DNA from: Sphagnum compactum
Lineage: Eukaryota; Bryophyta; Sphagnopsida; Sphagnales
Direction of reading: 5' to 3'
Assembly: GCA_965153455.1 (NCBI GenBank)
Contig: OZ234500.1
Location: 12,356,557-12,420,556, forward strand
Length of the DNA: 64,000 nt
Part shown: positions 1 through 15,649 of the stretch, one piece after another
Numbering within the stretch: the first letter of the stretch is position 1
How the letters are laid out: the number at the start of each line of letters is the position of its first letter
Program-made: the position numbers and the translations under genes
Notes under the pieces: model-generated
Told to the model about the DNA's origin: nothing
What the model saw: the letters and a program-made list of their open reading frames with translations, nothing else
The model's database searches: none

Positions 1-3000
1 AGGTATACCACAACAAGCGTAATACACATGTTTCAAATCCTTTAAATAATAATAAGACGCGGATGTAATTATGCCAAAAGTCTTGGAACATTGTTCACAT
101 CCTCAAACAAAAACAAATCGATCCAAAAAAATTTATAACATCAACATTCGAAGAACTTCTAGCACATCCTCAAATTTCATACAAAACCAAATTCCAATGT
201 AAAAGTTTTTAAATGTCATGGAAAGGAAATGTTCCACTCCAATTCTTCCAAACATTCGAACATTCCCTTGTAGAATAGCATAATGTGGGAAATAACACAA
301 CACACCATTCATGTTGAAAATTAACAATTTTCTCGGTCTAACAACCTACAAACATAGACATTGACACATTCAAATGCCTTTGATGATTGGATCTTCCCCC
401 AAGGAAAGATTGAACTACAACAACAACAACACAATGTGTTAGCGAAAATGTGACAACTAGATACACTTAAAAATATCAATTGACTAGAAAATGACAAAAT
501 GTTCTACAATTGATAAAAAAATTGCCTTGTGGACACCAAGCCATTGAAATTAGCAAGGATGATAAAATATAAACAATTGGCCAACATGTGACTAATACAA
601 TCAATAATTTGAAATGCTTCAACATTGAAAGACAAAAGACATGGTGGCCACAAAATATATATATTGAAGGAAGATTGTTTAAAACTTTTTTTGAAATAAT
701 ATTTATAAACAAGAATGCATGCCCAGTAGATTTTTAGGATTTAGTTGCAATTTCAACATAAAATTTGGTAGATATATGTCACAATAATCATTTAAAGAAA
801 TTACAATTAAAATGATAACAAATATATTACATTTTTTTTTTTCAATTTTCCTTTTATATATTATGTTGCTTCACGCCTATCATTACAACTCTCAAATAAC
901 ATTTTGTAATCAAAATCAGTACAACTTATACTATTAATGCTCCCAAAAGGATTACATTTTACATAAGTTTGAACATTAAATCCAGACAAACCAAGCAACA
1001 CCAAGTAAGGAAATACAATTGCGAACAATTCATGAGATATATCATAACAAAAATCACCAAATGATTGTAAAAATATGGCACTATAGGAATCATTAAATAT
1101 GGATTTATATGGCACATGATCTATGAACAAAATGTAGTGCCAAGCATATGGGAAGACAACATAGTAAGAATTAATCCAACTAATCCTCACCTTGTGGCTG
1201 CCATGCATATGTGATGACAACATAGGAGCAATTAATCCAACTAATCCTCGCCTTGCAACCACAATAATTAAATCTAGGAAGAACTCAATGCATAATTTAA
1301 AAGAGCAATTTGCAATTTAAAAAACTTGAATCGCATTTTTACATACAAGTTGGTACATTAAAGGATCACATTCCAATTGATTTTTTTCCAATGAATTTAT
1401 GTACATTAATGGACTACATCTACTCATCTCATTAATATTTACCCAAAGTTAACAATGATGATTTTTCATTATTTAAACTATAAAGGTTTCAAGGTTTCCA
1501 CAAGTTCAATATCCCAAATTTTCTCACCAAGTAATTCCCTGAGGTCGCATTCATTTCTAGTTCTATCTTCCACGTTGACTGATGGGGTTATTGATGTGTG
1601 CACAACTAACAAATTTCAAAGAGGGATGCATGTCATCATTAGCTTGCACATGAACCAAAATGGGTCCCTCTCCTTTTTTTTTTTTAACCATTGGTTATTT
1701 TGCATTGAATATTTTTGTTTTTGGAAGCTCATTTTTTATTGTTGGACGGCTTAGTGGATTTTTTATCTCTATTCACATAACTTCACTTGCTTTTTGTCAA
1801 TTGGAGGCAAACATAGAGGAATTTTGTTACCCTTTATATCGTTTTCCTTTGTGTTTTCATCATCTTCTTCCCCTCCAAATTGATGTCATCACTTATTTGA
1901 ATGCCAATTAATGTCATACAGAAAACATTCTGACTCATGTCAGTTACCAAATCTTGTGTCACCATTCCAAAATATATACAAAGACATACCAAAAAGATGA
2001 TATTGCAATTATTCCTTTCAAGATCATGCAAGATGATCTTAAAAACCTTACATTTATTCTCCTATGTTTGTAAGAAGATCTAATATGAAAAACCCTACAA
2101 CTGAACTAACAAGAATATCAAAACTTTAAAAAATAAATGATTATGTTTTTCATCTTGGACTTACCATGCAAAGATAGGTCACAACTCCATTGGCAAAAAT
2201 GTTCATGCATACCATCTTGCTACTCAATGTTGGCTCCAAACTTCTTGATAATGCCTCTAGGTAGATCTCATTTCAATATAGTCAATAGTTTTTAGAAAAC
2301 ATTGAAACTACGTTTTCAATGAATGACGATGGTTTCTTGCTCCCCAAAAAATCAGCGTAGACTAACTTCCCAATCCTCCAAATGAATAGGTACACATAAA
2401 AGAGGACATGTTTTGTCATTGTTAAAGAACTCAAAACCTTTACTCTTGCTGCCATGTATTGTCCAATTTCGAATCTCAACTTGGTGACATAAATGGATTT
2501 CATGATGGTTGACAAGATAAACTTGAATGATTCACGATCACACAAATAGACCACTATCTTGAAAATTACCTTTAATTTGAGTATCATATTTAGAAAGGAC
2601 TCCCAATCTAGGCCTTTCCAAACAATAAACATTTTCTTTGTTGTGTGTGTGATCGAAATGACAATGAAAGTATTCATGGCTTCATCTTGCAAAAATGATA
2701 TCGATTCCCTTTTGTTAATTACATCCAAAAGTTCCACCATGTCATTGACTCTATCATAGTTATGTAATGTGTATCCAAAAAAATGGCCTCTTTAACAATT
2801 GCTTTTAGAGTTGCGCTCTGAATCCACTTTTTTAGAATAATTATAAATCATGTAGGTGGAGCTTTGTTAGAGGGGTTCAACTTCATATTTTTGTTGTAGA
2901 ACTTTTCATTGAACTCTAAATCCAAATTGAGAAGAACATCTGATTGAACTTGTGTTTGACCTTCTTTTCATGCTAGTATTCATCAAAGTATGGTTTCTAG

Positions 3001-4340
3001 TTGTTGGTTGTTGGTTTCGGAGATTCAAAATGAATCATAATTTCATTTTGAATCATGGCCATCCTTTTCAAGAGTTTTGTGAACTCATACAAGACTTGAG
3101 GTCGGGTCTCCCTCCCCCTTGGCAAAATGATCATGTATTGTCATTATTTTAATAATGAGTCTTCTTGCTAGCTTCTTGAACCACTTCTCCTTCAGGTTGG
3201 TGAGGCAACAAAATGCTGATTTTTTTATCAACTTGGGAGGATGAGCTAGTCCCTCTCCCATTCCAACAAAATTGTCTCCCAAAAGTTGAAAATAAGGCCG
3301 AACAAAAAAAAATGTTTATGTTTCTTTGGTGGAATTGACATTGAACACTAATTTCATCATTTCCTGAATTTTTACACAATTATTTGGGATATTAACATCT
3401 AAAAAATCTTGAAAATTGAAAATTTTGGGTTGAATTATTTAGGGAGTCAAAAATTAAAACACGCTCAAAAATTAAAACAAATACCTTGTATTTCTTATTG
3501 TGAGGTAGCGACCCATTGATAATAGGTAGCGGTCTTTCATAGGCATTCCAGATTCAATGGGCATGTGCAAGGCTTTCCCAATATGATAACTTATTTGACA
3601 AGTTACATCCTTGTTATTCAAAACAATTGACATGTTGCAAATCTTCACAAAGTCCAAATACTAAACCACCACGATCTCAAATTCACTATACATATTCTTT
3701 ATTTGTTAGGTGGTGTTGTAATCATCCATAAGCTCTTATATATAACCACAATTTATTTCATGACATTATATCATTTTTAAAAAATATATTCATGAAACTT
3801 CAATCGAGAAGAGCAAAATTGAAATGATTTGTTTTTGTTGCAAAAGTCGTGTGCGACCCACCACCAATATGAAACTCCAAATCTTGGATTTCCTCCCACT
3901 TCATTGGGGCACGCAGAAGAATGTCATTTGGTTTCTCTGAATCCTCTGGAATTGTGAAAATTGAAACCTTTGTGTGAAACTTGTTGCAACACATAATACA
4001 AATTTTCATTTTGTTTATGTGGGGCCCTAGACAAAGGACAATCTATGATATCTAGTGGTGCCTTTTTTAATTTTGTGATGGGCAATAGAACGTCCCTCAT
4101 AGGGGTGAATCTTAATGGGAAAGAACTAAAATACTCATCACTTATTGTTTCATCCTTAAGTTGACATTCCACAATGTCAAACCCTTTTTCCTCCTTTCCC
4201 AAGACAAGTTTTTTAAATATTTTTTTCTTTTCTTCGGCCTTAGTTATCTCCTTTCATGGCTTCTTTGTTGGCCTCCATCTCTCGATATGCATAATCGATC
4301 GAATATTTTATACATTCAAGATTGTTGTTGGAAATTGAAA
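1..4340. other. AT-rich intergenic DNA without a recognised gene
   Basis: No reading frame here has a domain, motif or splice structure that I recognise. The longest one, on the minus strand at 2282-2740 (152 codons), has no family signature known to me and could be a decayed transposon remnant. Simple AAC repeats occur near 416-434. I see nothing else I can support. Confidence 0.6.
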
Positions 4341-4349
4341 CTTTTCACT

Positions 4350-4630
4350 AGAAATCGTTTAGCAGCCATTAAGCCATTTCCATTCAAGATTAATGTTGGA
4401 AATCAACAAGTAGCCGTCATGTGATTTCCAACACAAAATTTTGACTAAATTCACCTAATAACCGTTAGGCGATCCCTAACACAAGTTGTTGATAAAAATC
4501 GCTTGGTGGTTGCTAGGCAATTTCCAACACAAATTATTCATTAAAATTGGTTGGTGGCTACCAAGTCATTTCCATTTCAAATTGTTCATGCAAATCACCT
4601 AGCGGCTGTTAAATGATTTCCATTAAGGAG
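4350..4630. repeat. 48-bp tandem repeat with a palindromic core, about 6 copies
   Basis: Six diverged units start near 4351, 4399, 4448, 4496, 4544 and 4591, so the period is close to 48 bp. Each unit reads roughly AAATCGCCTAGCGGC followed by CGTTAGGCGATTTCC and then an AACACAAATTGTT-like spacer. The first half is nearly the reverse complement of the second, so every unit can fold into a hairpin. Copies differ at many positions but keep the two half-sites. This is seen directly; function is unknown. Confidence 0.7.
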
Positions 4631-4818
4631 TGGTGAATACTTACGTTGCTTAGGCTGCCATCTTGTTTTTGTTGGTGTTTGGTTCTTATGGAATACTGTA
4701 ACTTAGGAGTTGTGTAGTGAGTAGACAATCAACTTACATTCATTCAAAATTGACAATAATGTTAAATAGATTTAGAGAATTTTGATGTAGGGAGTTCTAT
4801 ATGCTTTCATGTACTTAA

Positions 4819-5454
4819 GGTTGAATGCACATTAAGGTCGTTCATTTTTTGAGTCATAGTGCCCGTTTCTACAAAGTGCTTTTCCTTTGGACACCTATAA
4901 TGAATAATATAACTTATCATCTTGAAATTTTGAGATCAATTATACATTAAAAACTTGGTTATGAAAATACCTATATAATTATTTCTCAATAAAAATACCC
5001 CCACTTTTCACAAAGGACTTTTGAAATACAAAAATATGGACTAGTCGATAGACTAAAATGATAGAAAAGAAAAATGTTCATATTGAATTCCATTCCAAAT
5101 TATCTATATTGACTCAATATATGGTGTAACATCAAATTAAAAAAATTTATGTGAAAATGTTCCTTAAAAAATCATAGCCAAATTTTAATTAGTGACTTTA
5201 AAGTGGTCAAAATTGAACCATATTTTCATAAGTTTCATAGTTTTTTTTCCCTTAAAATTTAAAAAAAAAATTAGGGGTATATTTGGAATATGTAGTTGGG
5301 CTCATATTAATATGGACTTTATTGTTTTTGATACATGGATTTTATTATCATTGAACCCATGATATCAAAAAAATCAAAATTTTAACATTGTAAAATAGAC
5401 TTTTGTGAACTCTTGTTTTTTCAAAAAATGAGTCACTTTAGAATATATATACCC
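4819..5454. mobile_element. MITE-like inverted-repeat element, family A copy 1 (636 bp)
   Basis: The segment is bounded by TTAA on both sides (4815-4818 and 5455-5458). Its ends are imperfect inverted repeats: the left end carries ATTAAGGTCG then TTCATTTTTTGAG, the right end carries CAAAAAATGAGTCACTTTAG. The interior shares several blocks in the same order with 28205-28852, for example GACTCAATATATG (near 5113 and 28499), ATGTAGTTGGGCT (near 5300 and 28690) and AATTTTAACA (near 5380 and 28780). No coding capacity is visible, so it looks like a non-autonomous DNA transposon. The superfamily is not certain. Confidence 0.6.
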
Positions 5455-5459
5455 TTAAT

Positions 5460-6610
5460 TAGTTATAGATGCTGACAATGATCCGAATGGAAAGTAAAAA
5501 AACTTATTTGTTGAATTAAAAGCATTGGAAACATTAAGAGAAACATTGACTACACATATTCATGTAGACAAACAAAAACATGAAAATCACAAATTTTTCC
5601 ACACAAACATAGACATTTGGATAAGGTGATTGAATTTTTGGTGGATTGTAGAATATTGATGAATTGCATCATGTGAGACAACGATTAAAATAGAAACAAT
5701 GATAGGCACAAGATGTTGTTTTAAGGATGGAAACAATCCCTAACAAACATAGTTACATACCAAATCAGAGGCATATACAAGGTTACTAAGAGAGATGTAT
5801 AAATTGACACATCTATGAAGATATTTACTTAATATCTCAGACATAAAACGAAACATGAAATTTAATATAAAGACCAGGCACCTAATTGCATACAAACATA
5901 AACAGGAACATTCATAATGATACACACACACAAACATAATGCTTGAGAAACAAAGAGGTAGATTCAGACATGCACAAACAGAAGCTAGAGAGAGACACCT
6001 AAACCCATGAAAAACATTGTGCTGGAATGACACGAGATTATCGTATTCATAATGAACGTTGAATATGTGCAGGAACGTTGTCTTAATTTAAGATCTACTT
6101 AAGATTTTTTCGTGTCTACCTAATTCTATTGGATGAACATGATGTAAGGACCCAAGGAGGGTTGTTTCTTTTATTGAAGAACCCTGAGCAGTAACACTAT
6201 GTGACGTTAATTTTCTGGAGGATTAAGGTGCATTTGTTGCATTATAGGAGGAGCCAACAGCAATCACAGCTTGTAACCATGTCCAATCACAGTACACAAA
6301 AAATTATAGATGGCTCCTCATGTATTTTAGTAGGGAAGAGGGGTCAAAGGTAGGTAAGGTCAGTAGATAGGAAGAGGAGAAACATAAGAAAAGTGAAAAA
6401 GAAAAGAAGGGAATTTTGGTTTTTCCCCCATAAATTGACCCAAAACCCAACCAATGCTAAGTTGGGTTTCATGCCACCGAACCCCATAATGAGTTTTTCC
6501 CAACTGGTGCATTGGTGGGTGCTGGTTCACTCTGGCCGTTCAAAAGTGGATAGGTAGCAGACAACAGTTGTACAAGTACAAAGCATTCAGAAAATATGTG
6601 GCCAGGGTGA
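5460..6610. other. Intergenic DNA, nothing recognised
   Basis: AT-rich, with only short spurious reading frames. No element borders or RNA gene were seen. Confidence 0.55.
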
Positions 6611-6613
6611 ATG

Positions 6614-6778
6614 GACACCTACACTGGTAACCTTCACCTTCTTCAGTGAGGCCTAACCTAGGAAATGACAAATGTGATGTCAGAGACCCTGAGTTGGTCT
6701 TTGAACATGGTAGTTATAGTGTCTAGAAACAACCAAAATAATTTGGGGTTTTTAACTTGGTACAAGTGTAGGTGCTGG
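6614..6778. mobile_element. Small inverted-repeat element, family B copy 1 (~165 bp)
   Basis: The left end GACACCTACACTGGTAACC is matched by the right end GGTACAAGTGTAGGTGCTGG in inverted orientation. Just inside the left end lies CTTCACCTTCTTCAGTGAGG, which recurs with small changes near 9749 and 26871. The element has no coding capacity and is best read as a MITE. Confidence 0.6.
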
Positions 6779-6794
6779 TTAAAGGTGAAAAAGT

Positions 6795-6990
6795 GTTTTT
6801 TCGTCTTTTTCTTTTTTGTTCAAACACAACAAGCAGATCTGACCAGAGAAGCGGTTGGCATGTCCAAGCCAAGCTCCTTGAGTCAAGGGCCAGCAGGAGT
6901 CTCACCTGCACACCACTGGGGTTCAAACCCATGACCTTCTTGAATGGGCCATAGTATGTACCAGTGAGCCATCAGCTCTTTGAGTACAGG
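6795..6990 (-). mobile_element. tRNA-derived SINE candidate
   Basis: Read on the minus strand there is a box-A-like TGGCTCACTGG (about 6958-6970) and, roughly 30 bases on, a box-B-like GGGTTTGAACCCC (about 6920-6933). This is the internal RNA polymerase III promoter layout of tRNA-derived SINEs. The minus-strand 3' side ends in an A-rich stretch (6795-6822). No cloverleaf or anticodon arm is convincing, so this is not called a tRNA gene. Target-site duplications were not identified. Confidence 0.5.
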
Positions 6991-7086
6991 CGAAGAGGTT
7001 TTGAATCATTACCTCCTGACTGAATGTGTTAAGATTACCATTCTTGTATTTTGAATGCCGGTAAAGATCAATTTCAGAGTGTATAT

Positions 7087-7286
7087 AGTACCCTACTACC
7101 TTGGCAGCTTTGACACTAATTATATTATTTTCAGGAATTTTGAAATTTTCCAAATAAAATATTTTGTGAAGGAAAAGATTAAGACTTAAAGAATAGTTTA
7201 TTTATTCAAATGAAACTTTCAAAATTCCTGAAAATAATTATTCTACAGACATGTGTCAAAGCTGCCAAGGTACTACTACAGGGTAC
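7087..7286. repeat. Long imperfect hairpin, ~60-bp arms
   Basis: The left arm (7088-7146) contains ACCTTGGCAGCTTTGACAC and TTTTCAGGAATTTTGAAA. The right arm (7211-7286) contains their reverse complements in mirrored order. The right arm has a small extra block, TACTAC-like, near its outer end. The spacer is about 65 bp and AT-rich. It may be a short palindromic transposon remnant or a small-RNA-type fold-back. Confidence 0.75.
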
Positions 7287-7289
7287 ATG

Positions 7290-8470
7290 TGCCTCAGCAA
7301 CTGAAAAAGCAGGTATACACTGTACAGTTACAACTTTGGGGCCTCCTAGGTACATGCAGTACTGATCACAGTGCTAGAAAACGGAGAGGCAGGGGGAGCT
7401 GATAATTTGTGTACAGAGAGTATTATTAATCTGCACACACACATTCTTGAAATCTTTCATTTGGAGCTTCTTCACATCTCTCTCACTCTTGAGAGCCAGT
7501 CAATGTCAGAAATCTGCAGCAAAACTTACTTGGTGAAGTGTGTGACTCTGAACCCTGAAATTTCTCAGTGAGTTTTCTGGACAATAAATGTTTCAGTTCT
7601 TAGTGGTCCTGGACTCTAGTAACTAATTCTTTGTGTGTGCCTTAGTAGATATAACTTAGATAGATCAAAACCAAGCCTAAATATTTCCTGTGTATTTATG
7701 GAACCTCACACAGCATATTCTTCTTCTTAACAAATAGGCATCTTACAGATTTGTAAGGTCCTGATCAGTGTGGGGGCAGGTATTTGTTTTTTTGGGCAAT
7801 AGTTGGGTTTAGTTTGAGTGTTTGAAAATAAAAATTCAAAAAAGGTCCAATTCTTTTCTTTTTTAGGAGATTCAAAGAACCACCTGGGTCCAGGTCTTAG
7901 AAACCCAAAGAGGGACAGTTATGAGGTGGGGACGAGGATTAGAGTATGTGATTAACCACATATAAGGCTTGATTCTTTAACAAAACCTCGAGAAGGCACA
8001 ACAAAGTTCCTTTATCAGGGTTTTTGGAAGACCCTTTCAAAACACATGCCACGTTTTTAACAATGTCTTACAAGGTCAGGTCTTTGCTGGGTTTTAAGAT
8101 TTTCACAAACAATCTTAAATTTTTTAAGGTTACAAGGCAATAGGTCTTTTTTTTTTTTGGCAATCTGAAAGTAGCACAATTACAAGTTTTGAAGGCAAAG
8201 TGCAAAACAAGATGAAATCTCTTGTCATGGTTGCCATTGAAGCTAAAAAAAAAACTAAAATCAAACTATTGGTTAACCCAATTGTGGCTTCCTCTGGGTA
8301 TGAAAAGGTTATTGCTCTGGGTGTTGGAGAGACACCCTGCAATATTATTCTCCCAGGGTTGGGCCTGGTTATGAATATTGGAAATTTTTAAATCACTTGT
8401 TATGAAACCAGGCAACTGTTAACTTTCAGAAAATGTCGGGTAGGAAGAGGGTCTGAGTTTTTTTTAAAGT
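7290..8470. other. Intergenic DNA, nothing recognised
   Basis: Short open frames only, for example 8200-8391, none with a recognisable motif. Confidence 0.5.
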
Positions 8471-8479
8471 AGGACCTGG

Positions 8480-9310
8480 TGGGTATATTTGCATATACCC
8501 AGTCTAATACCCCATTAATACCTAGCACAGAAAGAAATACGCATCCGACATCGGTCCGGACCAGATTTGGAAAATCAGGATATCCGCCCTGAATATTCAG
8601 TCGGATATCAAAAATGATATTCCAATGGATTTCATTATGAGTTACACCCAGGTTGATATCCAATGTGCTGGATATCACCCATCAGGTGATATTTGGCACC
8701 TTGATATTCGAAACTATGTTGAATATAAAGATGCTGATATTCGGCTTGGATATCAGATCCAAGGCCGGATATCAAGGTTAGTAGTTACTAAGTAGGGTTA
8801 AGTTACTAATTCGGTTAGGTTTGTGACATTAATTTTTTTTGTTTTTCCATTTTCTGGATGCATCTAGGGTGACGAGAATCTCTAAACAATTTTAAATTAT
8901 TTTGGGGACATACTTTTAGAGGTCTCTTCAAAGTTGTAGTCAGTAGTAATTATTGTGGCTATACTTTCTTCTTAAAATATTTTTTAGAAAAAAATGTTTA
9001 TGACAAAATATTCCCTTTTAGAAAAAGGATGTTGCCTTCTGAAGATTTTTTGCCCCCCAAAAAAAAGACTTGCACCCAATATAATTGACAAATGAATTTT
9101 TGAATTTTTGAATATCCAGATGTGCTGATATCCAAGTAGTAAATAAATGATGGATATCCGAAAACATTGATATTCGGGTTGGATTAAAAAGGGGAAAATC
9201 TGATATCTGACCAGGATATCTAAATTTTAAAACTAATAAAAATGTCATATCCTTATCCGGCAAACAAAAGAAAAGTCAATATCCTTGTCCAACGGATATC
9301 CCAACACTGG
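8480..9310. repeat. GATATC/GATATT-rich dispersed-motif patch
   Basis: The words GGATATC, GATATCC and GATATTCGG recur many times in both orientations in two clusters, 8570-8790 and 9110-9300. The clusters are separated by about 300 bp of ordinary AT-rich DNA. Because the word is itself palindromic, the patch can pair with itself in many registers. It could be a degenerate palindromic transposon with sub-terminal motif arrays. Clear termini were not found. Confidence 0.55.
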
Positions 9311-9729
9311 TCCTGCCTGACTAGTGTCGTGACCAATGTTTAAAATCACCAAGTTTCTATGTTTGGTTTTCAGTGTGTAGCCATAAATATAAAGATTGAT
9401 CAAAAAAATTGTATTTCATATCTAGCTTATAACCAGATTTGGCTAAATTTTCCTAAGGAGGATAATTGCCCATCTTTTCTACATCTTATGGAATGATCAA
9501 CACTTTGGTTAGCGTTAGAAAATTCCCGAAACAAACACTGGTTGATACTGGAGAGATGGGCTGGTCCAGAAGGCATTCCATAATTGCAGAAAACATTGAA
9601 CTTTTTCTAATCACCCTTCATCTATTCCTAGTAAAAATATGTATCTCTTTTTTCCAACTGAGAAGTTAAATAATAAGTGGGGTAATGGTCTCATCTTCAT
9701 GCAGCGATAGATTGTAGGCCAGCTTGAAC

Positions 9730-9898
9730 CCAATATCTACACTGTTACCTTCACCTTATTGAGTAGGGCCTCTTGGTGGCTGTATTTAACCTCAGAAATG
9801 TTAGATTTGGAAATGTTAGATTTGGACCCCAACGCAACCAAAAACAATTGAAGGTTTCTATGTTTTCACCATGGTAACTTACCATTGTAGATACTCCA
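9730..9898. mobile_element. Small inverted-repeat element, family B copy 2 (~169 bp)
   Basis: It starts with AATATCTACACTGTTACCTT and ends with TTACCATTGTAGATACTCC, which are inverted relatives of each other and of the ends at 6614-6778. The internal CTTCACCTTATTGAGTAGGG and a CAACCAAAAACAATT-like block are also shared with copy 1. A short direct repeat (AAATGTTAGATTTGG twice, near 9796-9826) lies inside. Confidence 0.55.
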
Positions 9899-9899
9899 T

Positions 9900-12579
<2,680 letters not shown>

Positions 12580-12589
12580 TTATGGCCAC

Positions 12590-14890
12590 AACATAAAACT
12601 ATAATGATATCTATATTCCCAAAAGTAATAGAGCAATTAAATTTTAAAAGAAGACTAAAAACATTCCCAATTACAAATTTACCATTCGATATATAGGGAT
12701 ACTTTTGGTCTATTTTAAAAATTCCTTTGGTGTTAATTGTTTTGGAAGTGAATTCTTATAGTAATAATAGAGGCGTGGGATGGTTTACAATTATATTTCC
12801 ACCCATTTTTATGCTATTTATTTGGTTTTATGTGCATGATACAAGGTAAATTTAAAAACATTCATTTTTTTCGTATACTTTATCATGCTTCTACCCTAAC
12901 ATCATTTGGTGTGTTTTATTTACTTACTCTTGGAGCAACATTCTTGTTGCCATCATGGTTGTGATGGTTTGGAGCATAATGCATCGAGAAACCATGTTTA
13001 GCAAACGTAGAAGCTAAATGAACTTGGAAGTTTGGCAATTGTAAGTTTGTTAAATCAAAGCAACCAACTGGCTAGATTGATTGTAATTTATGCAATCCCT
13101 TCTGTTATTCAAACCTTTAGGAGCCAAGTGCAATGTTGTTAAATGGCAATGGATTTTGCATGTTGATCAAAAGTGATGAATCTTCACATGCACACATTCA
13201 AACAACTCTTGTTTATATTCTAGTGAATTAAATTTTGATTCTTCATTAGGATTTTGATTGCATTCAAGTTGTGTTTTAGGAAGCAGTCTCCACATTTGAT
13301 TATTTTTAACAATGTTAACCATTTTTTTTCAAATCTTTTCCTTTCCAACAAGTCCATTTCACACATTTCAACCCAATATTATTACTCAATGCATTCAAAA
13401 TGGATACTTTGTGATGCATTCGGGTCAAAACATGGTTGGGGTACCAAAAAGGACCATCTCCTTTTATATCATGTGGACCTCCTCACTTAAACATGTTGTA
13501 ACTTAATGGCACAGTCATATTGAAAGTTGATTTCTTTTCATGGATAGAATCATTACTAAAGTATTATTCTATGCATAACATGTCAAATTTGAACAAGCTT
13601 CAAAATTTCAAACTTAAGTTTCAAAATTCCTACCAAGTCTTGGAAAAAATTCTAGGACTTTGTCTCCTCAAAAATAAAAGTTCAAGGATTCATAAAGAAT
13701 GTCTAAACAACTTTTTTTTGCCCAAGATTCTTCCCACAAACACCTTAAGTACCGATGTACATAAAATGTATGAATGTGACAAAAATTAAGTGCCTTGTTG
13801 CAACGTAAAAAAATTCAAAAAGTGAAATTTCTGGGAATTTTGGGCCATTGATAGAACATGGCCCACATTGGATAAATTTTACTATTTTTACTTTCATAAA
13901 TGAAAATAATAGATATTGTAGATGCCTATATAAAATTTAGAACGCATTTGACATGAGAAAGAAAGGGGAATCTAAGATACTTAAGAAAAGTGAAAAAAAA
14001 GGTGAATTTGAAAGTTGTAGGAGTGAGTCCTTAGGTTTCAAAGGGGGTAACCCCATCATGCTTGGACCAATTTGAAATGTTCATTTCTAGACATAAATGT
14101 TTTGCAATAATTCCAAATTATATCAATAAAATGCCTTTCATTCAGTTGTGTCTGATGAAATTGTAATTATTTGTTCTGTGATAATATATTAAAATGGGTG
14201 CATTAAACAACCACCACTTTGATCCATAGATGTTTCCTTGTTCACTTGCATGTGGCTTCAATTACCTTTGATATTTGCTTTAATGGACATACTTTCCATG
14301 TTTAACCGAACCCATATTATTTTAAAAATGGCATGGATTAACCCATTTTGGGTGAATTTTATTAACTAGGCACTTAAGGTTTAATGAGTAGTTAATTTAT
14401 GCATTAACATAGGTGCCTAATATAGTGCATTATTCATTTATAAACCACATACTTTAGGGATTGGAATTGGTAGTTATTTAGTTGTTATATGGGAATTGGC
14501 ATTTAATTGGCCAATTAATGCTAGTTTCAATGTTAGTTAATCAAAATATTAATCAATTCTAATTTCAAAGCCAAATGTAAAAAGTAAATGGAAATGTTTC
14601 CCTTTGAGTTTTGATTTTGGTTTCACACAAATGGGAGGTTTTTTATAAAAGTAAAAAACCATCCAAAATTGGCTATTAGTGTAACTTACCTAAGGTGGGC
14701 ACATTGAATCATGTTGTGAACATTAAAGTAAAATTCTTAAAAAGATCTCCACTAGTTACTTTGCAAGCACACATTGCAACATTAACATCTAGAGCCCTTT
14801 TTTGAACCCCACCATGAAATGTGTCATTTGAGCAATACTTTTGTTAATAATCACACAATAATAAACAATGTAGTCATGCAATCATCAAAT
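12590..14890. other. Intergenic DNA, nothing recognised
   Basis: AT-rich with spurious short frames. I looked for further plastid-like stretches next to the psbC fragment and saw none I could name. Confidence 0.5.
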
Positions 14891-14894
14891 TCCA

Positions 14895-15392
14895 ACTTTG
14901 CCATTGTTGAAGTTCAACAAAAACACAAGCATCTTCAAAATTTGGGCATTGTTGAGGCTCAAAATAATCACAAGCACCTTTTTTTTATAGCCATCATTGA
15001 AAGTCACTTGAAAAATCAGAAGCACCTTTATAATCTAAGCATTGCCAAAACTAAAAATAAATTGCAAACACCTTTTTTAGTTTGGCCATCATCAAAGTTC
15101 ATAAAAAATCGCAAGCACCCTTTTTTTTCTAGCCAATATCAAAAGTCATGAAAAATCACAAGCATTTTCATAGGTTGGGCATTACCAATGTTAAAAAAAA
15201 ACATAGGCACCCTTAGATTTTATCATTGAAACTCACCAAAAAATAAGTGTCCCCAAATTTTGATAAGCAAAAGCTCACAAAAAATCACAAACACCTTTTT
15301 TCTAAATTGGCCATTGTCAATTGTCACAAAAAATCACAAGCACCCTTGTATTATACCCATCATTGAAGTTCACCAAAAATCACAACCCATGA
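14895..15392. repeat. ~46-bp degenerate tandem array, about 11 copies
   Basis: Units follow the pattern GCCATTGTTGAAGTTCA then CAAAAAATCACAAGCACC then a T-rich link ending in TTGG or CTAG. They begin near 14899, 14945, 14991 and so on to about 15390. Period length is irregular because of T-run length changes. The array keeps an open frame for about 110 codons at 14819-15151, which I regard as a side effect of the repeat. Confidence 0.75.
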
Positions 15393-15620
15393 AATGCTTT
15401 TGTGAAAAGCCCACATTTTGTGCTAATCACTTTTAAAAAAAGTTTCAATTGCTTTTGTAGAATGAAAAAATTGTACAATGCTCAAAGAACACAAAAATCA
15501 CAAGCATCATGTAGTATTTTGTTTGGCAACAAACTCAATGGAGCTAGTGCTAATGCAAAAGGGTTGAACACAATTATAAAAGGGGTTGATGTGCATATAA
15601 ACACAATCAAAGTAATAATT

Positions 15621-15641
15621 GGGGGCGGGGGGGGGGGGGGG
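15621..15641. repeat. G tract (5 G, C, 15 G)
   Basis: A near-pure G run on the + strand, 230 bp after the 46-bp array. Confidence 0.95.
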
Positions 15642-15649
15642 AGGCTGAG

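Noticed and set aside
2282-2740. 152-codon minus frame
   Set aside because: Could be a transposon remnant but no diagnostic residues were seen, so it is not named.
6910-6985. Functional tRNA gene on the minus strand
   Set aside because: Box A and B are present but no acceptor or anticodon stem pairs acceptably; read as a SINE head.
14819-15151. Open frame of 110 codons with repeated His/Lys-rich peptide
   Set aside because: It lies wholly within the degenerate 46-bp tandem array. The peptide repeat follows from the DNA repeat and the frame closes as the unit length drifts.
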